A stretch of 64,000 bases of DNA from UBA2821 sp902763335. GTDB lineage: Bacteria; Bacillota; Clostridia; Lachnospirales; Lachnospiraceae. Of the stretch, positions 53,674 to 61,800 are shown piece after piece. The stretch is taken from the NCBI GenBank assembly GCA_052066835.1, contig JBQHRJ010000001.1, one strand, 5' to 3'. Within the stretch, counting starts at the first letter, position 1; the number at the start of each line of letters is the position of its first letter. The translations under genes were made by a program, and so were the position numbers. The notes beneath the pieces were generated by a model, which was not told where the DNA came from, did not search any database, and saw only the letters and a list, made by a program, of their open reading frames with translations.

Positions 53674-54429
53674 ATGATAAAAATAATAATGTGTGGCTGC
53701 AATGGAAAAATGGGTCAGACTATTACGGGAATCGTTGCAGAGGATGAGGAATCAGAGATAGTAGCAGGATTTGATATTGCAGAAAATGACAGTCTGTCAT
53801 ATCCGGTATTTACAGATATGTACAAATGTGATGTTGATGCAGATGTCGTTATAGATTTCTCATCATCAAAGGGAACAGATAAACTTCTTGAATACTGTGT
53901 AGACAAAAAAATGCCATTGGTTCTCTGTACAACAGGATTGTCAGAAGAGCAGCTTAACAAGGTGCATGAGGCATCAAAAACAATTCCTGTTTTAAAATCA
54001 GCTAACATGTCACTAGGTATCAATACCATTATGAAACTTTTGAAAGAGGCAACTAAGGTGCTTGCACCTGCAGGATATGATATAGAGATAGTTGAAAGAC
54101 ATCATAACCAGAAAGTAGATGCACCGAGTGGAACTGCACTTGCATTGGCAGATACTATAAATGAGCAGCTTGATAATGAATATGAATACAAATTTGACAG
54201 AAGCGGTGACAGAATAAAGCGACCGAAAAAGGAGATAGGAATATCCGCTGTCAGAGGAGGAACAATAGTAGGTGACCATGAGGTTATATTTGCCGGAATA
54301 GATGAGGTAATAGAGATAAATCATCATGCATATTCAAAGGCTGTTTTTGGTAAGGGGGCTGTTCAGGCTGCAAAATTCCTTGCTGGAAAAGAACCGGGAA
54401 TGTATGATATGAGCAATGTGATCGGTTAA
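53674..54429 (+). CDS. dapB: 4-hydroxy-tetrahydrodipicolinate reductase DapB
   Basis: 251 residues. The nucleotide-binding start MCGCNGKMGQT, STGLSEEQL-type loop, ERHHNQKVDAPSGTALALA (catalytic His and Lys) and the IGISAVRGGTIVGDHEV motif are typical. It reduces the DapA product with NAD(P)H. Sits 183 bp after dapA with element B between; a separate promoter was not identified. Confidence 0.97.
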   Translation: MIKIIMCGCNGKMGQTITGIVAEDEESEIVAGFDIAENDSLSYPVFTDMYKCDVDADVVIDFSSSKGTDKLLEYCVDKKMPLVLCTTGLSEEQLNKVHEASKTIPVLKSANMSLGINTIMKLLKEATKVLAPAGYDIEIVERHHNQKVDAPSGTALALADTINEQLDNEYEYKFDRSGDRIKRPKKEIGISAVRGGTIVGDHEVIFAGIDEVIEINHHAYSKAVFGKGAVQAAKFLAGKEPGMYDMSNVIG

Positions 54430-54528
54430 TCATATTTATTTGGATAAAAATTCCATTAATTAAAAATATCTCTTTTGGACATATTAAGTTATATAAATAA
54501 AATTAATATTTAAAAGGAGATATTTAAA

Positions 54529-54852
54529 ATGAAAAAATTCAGAATTGGATGTATGCTTATGTTGGTGACTGCGATGGCAGTAGTATTTACAGCATGTGGT
54601 GGCGATGATTCAGGAAATAATAATGAGACTTCAACTGAAAATGTATCACAGAATAATAATGATATGAATAATGCCGGAAACGGTATCGGAGATGCTATTG
54701 AAGATGTTGGAGACGGTGTTGGAGATGCCGTTAAAGATGTCGGAGACGGTGTTAAGGATATAGGGGACGGTGTCGGTGAAGGTGTAGACAATATCACTGA
54801 TGACGGCACAAATAACACAAATGGTACAAATACTGATGACAGAGCAAGATAA
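54529..54852 (+). CDS. Small lipoprotein with Gly-Asp-Val repeats
   Basis: 107 residues. A lipoprotein signal peptide ends at the lipobox FTAC (Cys23). The mature part is an Asn/Thr-rich spacer, then imperfect repeats of 'DVGDGVGDAV' (about 55-90) and an Asp/Asn tail ending DDRAR. Membrane-anchored on the outside, function unknown. AAAAGGAG precedes ATG 54529, and a strong terminator follows. Confidence 0.82.
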   Translation: MKKFRIGCMLMLVTAMAVVFTACGGDDSGNNNETSTENVSQNNNDMNNAGNGIGDAIEDVGDGVGDAVKDVGDGVKDIGDGVGEGVDNITDDGTNNTNGTNTDDRAR

Positions 54853-54872
54853 CATAGCATTACAATGATTAG

Positions 54873-54916
54873 GACAACCACTGATTCACTAGTCGGGAAT
54901 CGGTGGTTGTCTTTTT
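54873..54916. terminator. Terminator between the lipoprotein and lgt genes
   Basis: GACAACCACTGATTC (54873-54887) pairs with GAATCGGTGGTTGTC (54897-54911) over 15 bp, followed by TTTT. The lgt stop codon sits in the loop, so the hairpin serves both strands. Confidence 0.88.
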
Positions 54917-55683
54917 GATATTTGTATAAGAAATGAGGAAAATGTTCCAATAAAAATAAATATACTTATCCATTGGCCGGTTGATAAGCTAAAGAATATG
55001 CCACGGTATGTATCTCCGCGTAAAAATTCCGTCATAAAACGTATTATACTATATGCGCACAGATATATCCTGAGCATATATCCCTTCGGATATATATAAG
55101 ATGAATGTGAGTACATAATAATAAACAGTGCAAACAGCGAAGCAGCTTCAAGAAGCTGGATCGGAAATCTCGGAAAAGCACCAAGGTTTTCTATAAGGGA
55201 ATCCTTAGGAAATTGTACACTGAATATTCCGTTATATTTTACACCATAGCAGCATCCTCCCATAAAACATCCGATACGCCCGAGTGCATGGATAAATGGA
55301 ACCACGGGTATTATAACATTGGTAAATTTAAGAAATGAATATTCATGCCTTACACAATATAAAAAAATCATAAATAATGCACCTGCAATACCGCCGTAAA
55401 ATACAAATCCACTGAATCCGTAATATATGGCACCGTATAAGTCAGAACGGACAGCATTCCAATTTCTTATGTAATCAGGAAGTACCGTAAAAAAATAAAA
55501 CAGCTTTGCACCAACAATAATTCCTGCCATTGAAGATATTGAGACGATATAAATGTCTCTTTTTCGGAATCCGTATATGACGGCCCTGCGTGACATAAGG
55601 AATACTCCGGCTATGTAGGCAATGGCAATTATTGAACCGTACACAGGTATCTGCAGGGAGCCGATATGTAATATAGGAAACAT
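54889..55683 (-). CDS. lgt: Prolipoprotein diacylglyceryl transferase Lgt
   Basis: 264 residues from ATG 55683, which has AAAGGTGG upstream; the frame opens at 55770. About seven membrane helices and the Lgt signature HALGRIGCFMGGCCYG (about residues 140-155) are clear. It attaches diacylglycerol to the lipobox cysteine of prelipoproteins such as PstS. The neighbouring lipoprotein gene is convergent. Confidence 0.93.
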   Translation of the reverse strand: MFPILHIGSLQIPVYGSIIAIAYIAGVFLMSRRAVIYGFRKRDIYIVSISSMAGIIVGAKLFYFFTVLPDYIRNWNAVRSDLYGAIYYGFSGFVFYGGIAGALFMIFLYCVRHEYSFLKFTNVIIPVVPFIHALGRIGCFMGGCCYGVKYNGIFSVQFPKDSLIENLGAFPRFPIQLLEAASLFALFIIMYSHSSYIYPKGYMLRIYLCAYSIIRFMTEFLRGDTYRGIFFSLSTGQWISIFIFIGTFSSFLIQISKRQPPIPD

Positions 55684-55802
55684 AAGACCACCTTTAACAT
55701 TTTTTATGAGTTTAGCAGAAAAAATAAAAGATGTAAATATATAAATGAATATGTACATGGCTAGAATCATATAATGGTATAAAAATCAGTTGGAGAAATT
55801 TG

Positions 55803-56567
55803 ATGGCTTATACAGTGGTAATAGATGCAGGACATGGCGGAAGTGATTTTGGCGCAACATATAAAGGCAGAATGGAAAAGGATGATAATCTCAATCTGGC
55901 TCTTGCAGTTGGAGAGATACTTAGACAGAATGGGGTAAATGTGTATTACACAAGAACTACGGATGTATATAATACACCGTTTGAAAAGGCTGTAATGGCA
56001 AATAATTCGGGAGCTGACTTTTTTGTGTCACTTCATAGAAATTCCGTACCTGAGGATAATACATCATCAGGTGTTGAGACACTGGTATATAACGATGCAG
56101 GAATAAAGGCCGAGATGGCAAGAAATATAAATGCAAATCTCGCAAAATTGGGATTTGGAAACAGGGGAGTAATAGAAAGACCAAACCTTGTTGTACTGAA
56201 GAGAACCAAAATGCCGGCGGTGCTTGTGGAGACTGGATTTATTAACAATGATAAGGATAATGAGCTGTTTGACAGTGAATTTGATAATATAGCCCAGGCC
56301 ATAGCTGATGGCATATTAGAGACCATAAGGGAAAATCAGAGTGTGTCTGAACATGAACTTTACCGGGTTCAGGTAGGGGCATACAGGGACAGAAGCTATG
56401 CTAACAGGTTGGTTGAGCAACTGCAGAGAGAAGGATATCCGGCGTTTCTCATTCTGGATAACGGATTATATAAAGTTCAGGTAGGGGCATTTGAAAATAT
56501 GGATAATGCTGTAAAGATGGAGCAGAGATTGAGACAGGACGGTTATAATACATTTATTACAACCTGA
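55803..56567 (+). CDS. N-acetylmuramoyl-L-alanine amidase with SPOR domain (CwlC-like)
   Basis: 254 residues from ATG 55803. Residues 1-175 are an Amidase_3 domain with zinc ligands in DAGHGG, the Glu of RMEKDDNLNLA and the His of SLHRNS, and the catalytic Glu of VLVETGF. Residues 185-254 are a SPOR domain of two repeats (YRVQVGAYRDRSYANRL, YKVQVGAFENMDNAVKM) that binds glycan. There is no signal peptide, and size and order match B. subtilis CwlC, a mother-cell lysis enzyme. A sporulation role is inferred from that match. Confidence 0.9.
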   Translation: MAYTVVIDAGHGGSDFGATYKGRMEKDDNLNLALAVGEILRQNGVNVYYTRTTDVYNTPFEKAVMANNSGADFFVSLHRNSVPEDNTSSGVETLVYNDAGIKAEMARNINANLAKLGFGNRGVIERPNLVVLKRTKMPAVLVETGFINNDKDNELFDSEFDNIAQAIADGILETIRENQSVSEHELYRVQVGAYRDRSYANRLVEQLQREGYPAFLILDNGLYKVQVGAFENMDNAVKMEQRLRQDGYNTFITT

Positions 56568-56588
56568 TGAAGTGTCAGTCAGAAATAA

Positions 56589-56635
56589 TGTAAAAAAATA
56601 CAGGCATGCGGAAAATATACATTTCCGTATGCCTG
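56589..56635 (-). terminator. Terminator of hisS
   Basis: CAGGCATGCGGAAA (56601-56614) pairs with TTTCCGTATGCCTG (56622-56635). On the minus strand it is followed by TATTTTTTT, so it ends hisS. Confidence 0.82.
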
Positions 56636-56647
56636 ATATAGAACAGA

Positions 56648-57880
56648 TTAGAAGAATTTAACTTCGTCAGACTGACCGAATACGAGGAAACCGTCACAGT
56701 TGCCGGCCTCAAGTTTGTCGATGAATTTACCGACTTTCTTCGGTTTTTCGTACATTGCAACGTTATATTCTTTTCTCAGTTCATCAGCTTTTATGTTAGC
56801 TTCATAGAATGAATCTGCATCATATAATACGGCAATTCTCTTTTTGTGATCAGGAATAGAGTAGCTGTTGTCAGTAAGAATACTGAAAATACGCTCAAAA
56901 CCAATTGAGAAACCGACAGCAGGAACAGACTCGCCGATAAATTTGCCGATAAGGTTGTCATATCTTCCGCCACCTGCAATAGCTCCCTTAAAGTCAATGC
57001 TCTCAACTTCAAAAACAGTTCCTGTATAATAGCCCTGTCCACGAACAAGTGTTATGTCGTAAACAACAGGGTACTTTCCATCAGATATTTTGTCTACTTT
57101 TGAAAGAATGTTTTCAAGTCTGTCGATTGCTTCATTTTCACCGCAGAGTTCTTTGACTGCATCTAATGTGACAGGCTGTTTTTCAAAAAGAGAAGAAAGG
57201 TTATCTATAGCTGAAGCTGCAAATCCTTTTTCAGTAAGTTCATTTCTTACGCCATCAAGTCCAATTTTATCAAGTTTGTCCAATGTGATGCATACGCTGG
57301 CAAGTTCTTCTTCTGCAAATCCTGTTTTTGTAAGAATTGTGTTTAAAAGACCTCTGTCATTTATTTTTACTTTAAAGTTCTTAAGTCCGATGTTAAAAAG
57401 AGCCTTTGTTGTAGTGTTTATCAATTCAATCTCACAGTTTTCTGATGAACTTCCGAGGATGTCGATATCACACTGTACAAATTCACGCAGACGACCTTTC
57501 TGAGGTCTTTCTGCTCTATATACTCTGTCCATCTGTATACATTTAAAAGGGGATACCAGTTTGGCACGGTTGTTTGCATAGTATCGGCTGAGTGGAAGGG
57601 TAAGGTCATATCTTAAGCCCATATCCGATAAATTTGCATAATCTGAGTTATCAAGTGCCTTTGTGAGCTTGTCTCCACGTTTGAGGACCTTAAATATGAG
57701 GTTGAGATTTTCTCCACCTTCGCTCTTATCAAGATTTTCAGCATCTTCAAGAATAGGAGTTGTGATACGCTCAAATCCGTAAGACTGGTATGTTTTTAAT
57801 ATTTCATTCTGTAAATAATCTCTGAGTTCCACTTCCTGTGGCAGATAATCGTTAGTGCCTTTGACAGGTTTAGTTTTCAT
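56648..57880 (-). CDS. hisS: Histidyl-tRNA synthetase
   Basis: 410 residues. Class II motifs are visible: PVKGTNDYLPQEVELRD at the start, RYDLTLPLSRYYANN (motif 2 region), FKCIQMDRVYRAERPQKGRLREF, LVRGQGYYTGTVFE (HisA region) and the motif 3 VGFSIGFER. It charges tRNA-His. The start has GAGG upstream on the minus strand. Element C occupies its 5' intergenic region. Confidence 0.94.
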   Translation of the reverse strand: MKTKPVKGTNDYLPQEVELRDYLQNEILKTYQSYGFERITTPILEDAENLDKSEGGENLNLIFKVLKRGDKLTKALDNSDYANLSDMGLRYDLTLPLSRYYANNRAKLVSPFKCIQMDRVYRAERPQKGRLREFVQCDIDILGSSSENCEIELINTTTKALFNIGLKNFKVKINDRGLLNTILTKTGFAEEELASVCITLDKLDKIGLDGVRNELTEKGFAASAIDNLSSLFEKQPVTLDAVKELCGENEAIDRLENILSKVDKISDGKYPVVYDITLVRGQGYYTGTVFEVESIDFKGAIAGGGRYDNLIGKFIGESVPAVGFSIGFERIFSILTDNSYSIPDHKKRIAVLYDADSFYEANIKADELRKEYNVAMYEKPKKVGKFIDKLEAGNCDGFLVFGQSDEVKFF

Positions 57881-57935
57881 GTTAATAATTACCTCGTTTC
57901 TGTTAAATTTGAAATTTGTATTAATTTATCCCTGA

Positions 57936-58057
57936 GATTCAGGTGTCAAAAGCCCCTACGGGGATTAGGCAACACAAATATGTGTATTTGCAAGCTGGCT
58001 TGCAATATCACATACTTGTGTTTGGCTGGTGCGTAGCACCCTTTTGACACCTGAATC
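57936..58057. repeat. Cloverleaf palindromic element, copy C
   Basis: 122 bp with 17-bp perfect terminal inverted repeats, GATTCAGGTGTCAAAAG and its complement. Internal arms: CCCC-TAC-GGGG, a long arm (CACAAATATGTG...CACATACTTGTG) with tip TTGCAAGCTGGCTTGCAA, and GGTGC-GTA-GCACC. It lies between hisS and the small membrane gene upstream, both on minus. Confidence 0.9.
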
Positions 58058-58092
58058 TCCCTAATTTTAATAAAAAGTGATATGGATGTCAA

Positions 58093-58440
58093 TTATTCTT
58101 GTGATTTACTGCGCTTTAACATTTCATCATACTGTCTGTACATCTTCTGAACCCCGTTTTCAAGTCGGTAATAATGGGCTATGTATGGAGCAAGAAGGAT
58201 CAGAAGCAGAAGCGTAAGTGCTAGTATGCCGATATTTGAAAATGCTAAAAATGCATATGCCGATATAATGGTGCATATGGCAAATACAACGGTAACAATC
58301 AGATGAATAAGTCTCTCATGCATAAAAAAGCCGATTTGTATGAGATGTTCTTTCATAAGCTTATCATAATCAGTATCAGGATTGTCCGCTTTAAGTATAT
58401 CATCAATAAATTGTAAATAATTTACTATACGTTCTTTCAT
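58093..58440 (-). CDS. Small two-helix membrane protein
   Basis: 115 residues from ATG 58440 (AAGGAG 6 nt upstream); a longer frame to 58515 runs into element D and is not used. Residues 1-42 are a polar helical region, two membrane helices span about 45-67 and 69-88, and the tail is basic. No family recognised. The good ribosome site supports it as real. Confidence 0.75.
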   Translation of the reverse strand: MKERIVNYLQFIDDILKADNPDTDYDKLMKEHLIQIGFFMHERLIHLIVTVVFAICTIISAYAFLAFSNIGILALTLLLLILLAPYIAHYYRLENGVQKMYRQYDEMLKRSKSQE

Positions 58441-58473
58441 ATCATTCTCCTTTTCCTGATTTGTGTTTATTAG

Positions 58474-58595
58474 GATTCGGGTGTCAAAAGTCCCGTTAGG
58501 GACTAGTCGCCACAAATAAGTGTATTTGCAAGCTAGCTTGCAATATCACATATTTGTGGTCGGCTGGTGCGCAGCACCCTTTTGACACCTGAATC
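58474..58595. repeat. Cloverleaf palindromic element, copy D
   Basis: 122 bp with ends GATTCGGGTGTCAAAAG and CTTTTGACACCTGAATC. Arms: GTCCC-GTTA-GGGAC, a long arm with tip TTGCAAGCTAGCTTGCAA, and GGTGC-GCA-GCACC. Lies between the divergent small membrane gene and the amylase gene. Confidence 0.9.
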
Positions 58596-58763
58596 TTATT
58601 AGGCGTTTACAAATATAGGATTAATTATAGCATTACAGGAGAAATGTGTCAAAATTTATATTATAATAGGTATAGTTTCAAAAAAAGATGCACAAACAAA
58701 ATTCAAAATCGTATACAGAATAAACAAAAAAGTGGCTATAGGTAAGTAAAACCAGTCACACTA
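58596..58763. other. AT-rich upstream region of the amylase gene
   Basis: No gene seen. CAAAATCGTATACA at 58704-58717 is a weak (11 of 14) match to the catabolite-response (cre) pattern TGWAANCGNTNWCA. Confidence 0.3.
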
Positions 58764-58792
58764 TTGACAATAAATGAAAAAGATAATATTCT
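58764..58792 (+). promoter_or_regulatory. Sigma-A type promoter of the amylase gene
   Basis: Perfect TTGACA (58764-58769), 17-nt spacer, TATTCT (58787-58792), 51 nt before the start, which has AAGGGAG. Confidence 0.6.
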
Positions 58793-58843
58793 ATTACATG
58801 TATAAAAATATATTAAAATTTTAAGAAGGGAGATTTCTATTAA

Positions 58844-61800
58844 ATGAGAAAAAATTTAATGAAACGATTTATCAGCATGATGTTGTCAGTTGTCATGGTG
58901 ATAAGTGGATATGGTTATGATTTTTCAGGATTAACAAATGTATATGCGGCAGAAAATACAGAAATTAAAACTGATAATATAACCGAATCACAGGATATTT
59001 CGTCTGCAAATGAGTATGGACTTGCAGATAATGTAGCTGACGGTGTGATACTCCATGCATGGAACTGGAGTTTTTCACAGATAATGGCTGAACTGCCAAA
59101 CATTGCAGAGGCAGGATACACAGCTATTCAGACATCACCTATCCAGAGAAATAAGGAGGGCGACAATGTACCTGACACATCGGCATGGTGGAAATTTTAT
59201 CAGCCGACTAACTTTGAGATAGGAAACAAATTAGGAACAAGAGATCAGTTCAAACAGTTATGTACGGAAGCACACAAGTACGGAATTAAAATTGTGGTTG
59301 ACGTGGTAGCAAATCATCTTGCAAATGTAACGGGTTCAGGCGGAAATGCAAAGAGTAACCGTTCATCTGAGATACCTGATAACATCAGAAATAACGATGA
59401 TTTCTGGCATAATGACAATTATTCAGGTTCAAGTGATACAGACAGATACCAGATGACACATGCACCTATCGGAATGCCTGACCTTAACACAAGCAATAAA
59501 GAACTTCAGAATATTATATTAAACTTCCTCAGTGATGCACAGGCATGTGGAGCTGACGGTTTCCGTTTCGATGCTGCAAAGCATATAGAGACACCGTCTG
59601 ATAACGGATTTGGAAGTCAGTTCTGGGCAAGAGTGAAAGAGACTACCCAGAAGAACAATCCTGATGTGTTCCTGTATGGAGAAATCCTTAATACTGCAGG
59701 ACCTGGCGGATATTCTGATATGCAGAAGTATACACCTTATATAAGGGTTACTAATAACAAATATGCCAACAATATGAGAGCCGGCATAAAGAACAGAAAT
59801 GCAGACAGTGCTAAATTTACAAACAATGATATATTCGGAAGTAACGGAAACGAATGGGTACTCTGGAATGAGTCACACGATACATATGCAGGTGACTATG
59901 GTGAGAACACAGACGCAGAGTTTGATGATGAAGAGATGGCACTTGCATGGTGCGTAGTAGCTTCAAGAACATCACCGGCACTTTACTTCTCACGTCCTAT
60001 AGCCAATAAGGGTGATGGAGCATGGAAGAGTGCAGCGCTCGGACAGCATACAAATATGTACAAAGACGCAAGAATTGCTGCAATGAACAGGTTCCATAAC
60101 TACTTTGCAGGACAGACAGAGTATGTTACGACATCTGACAATGTTCTTGTTGTAGAAAGAGGAACAACAGGAGTTGCACTTATTAACTTTAGCAGAGGCT
60201 CTAAGAGTGTAAATATAAAAGTTAATAAAATGGCAGACGGTACATATAAAGATCAGTTGACAGGCAGTGAATTTAAGGTAAGTAACGGAACACTTACAGG
60301 TGATATAGGAAGCAGCGGAGTTGCAGCAGTATACAACGCAGGACCTGTAATACTGACACCGGTACCTACTATTTCAAAAGAAGGCGGAAACTTCACTACA
60401 GATACACTTGAGCTTACATTAGGACTTAAGAACGCTACAGGCGGTACATATAAGATTGGTAATGGAGATACAAAGACATATACAGCTTCGACAAAGGTTA
60501 CTATCGGAGCAGACATGAGTTACGGTGACAGTGTTACAATAACACTTACTGCTACAGATGGTACACAGACATCAGAACCAAAGACATACACATTTACAAA
60601 GGTTGAACAGACAGGAAATGTTGCATATCTTTCGCTTCCTTCAGGATGGTCAGAGCCGGTATACTGTTACGCATATGACTCTGCAACAGGGAAAGTAACA
60701 AATGAAAAATGGCCAGGCGAGAAGATGACTAAGGATTCAGCTACAGGATATTATGTATATGAGATTCCTGAAAAAATCGAAAAACCTAGGGTAATCTTCT
60801 ACAGCAGTGCAACAAACAGAACACCTGCAGATCAGCAGGATGGTTATTTATTTGAGGAACAGTGCGGTTACCTTTACAAAGACGGAACATGGGCTAAATA
60901 TGAGCCTGTTGTAGAAAAAGGAACAGTTACTGTTAAATATGTTGATGAGTCCGGTAAAGAGATAAAGACTGCAACTACAATGACGGGAAAAGTTGGTTCA
61001 ACATATACAACAAGTGCAGCAGATATAGAAGGATACGAAGTTTCAACTACACCTTCAAATGCAAGCGGAACATATACAAAAGCCGGTATAACAGTTACAT
61101 ATGTATATAAAGTTTCAACTGATGACGGAATAAAGATTACATCATCAGTGGCAGATGGTGAGACATTTACTACAGAGACTAAGACTATCACAATCACAAC
61201 TAAGAACGCTACATCAGCAACTTACAGTGTGGATGATGGTCCTGCAAAATCATTTAGCGGAAGTGCTGATGTTGTAATAGGTCAGGGTAAAATAGCTGAC
61301 CGTGAGGTTACTGTAAAGGTAACAGCTTCAAATGATACAAACACAGAGACAAAGACATTTACATACAATAAAAAATTTAGCGGAAAGACTGTAAATGAGC
61401 AGTTATCAGCAGCGTCAGGATTAAGCGTTGCAATGCAGTTATCAAAGGCAGGAAATGCATTTGCATCTGATTACTACAGTGTAAACAAGACAGGAAAAGG
61501 TTCAGAGAAAACTATTACATCTGCATCTGACTGGACAGCATCAGAGCTTATAGCACAGGGTGTTGCAAATGATGACAGTAACGTATTCAAGGGACCACAT
61601 GAGTATCCTGTATATGATGAGTATGGTTTATATGCAGCATATGATGATAAAAATGTATATGTAGGCTGGCAGTTTGTAAACGTAAGAGACGTTGTAGCAC
61701 CGGATCAGAGGGATGCAGGAACAAATGAAGCAAAACCTTACAATGCAGATATACCACAGATGTTATTATTTGATCTTGGTAAATCAAACGGTGCATACTC

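Noticed and set aside
50692..58595. Cloverleaf elements as tRNA genes
   Set aside because: They are longer than tRNAs, lack the T-loop and anticodon signatures, and the long arm is a 50-60 nt palindrome.
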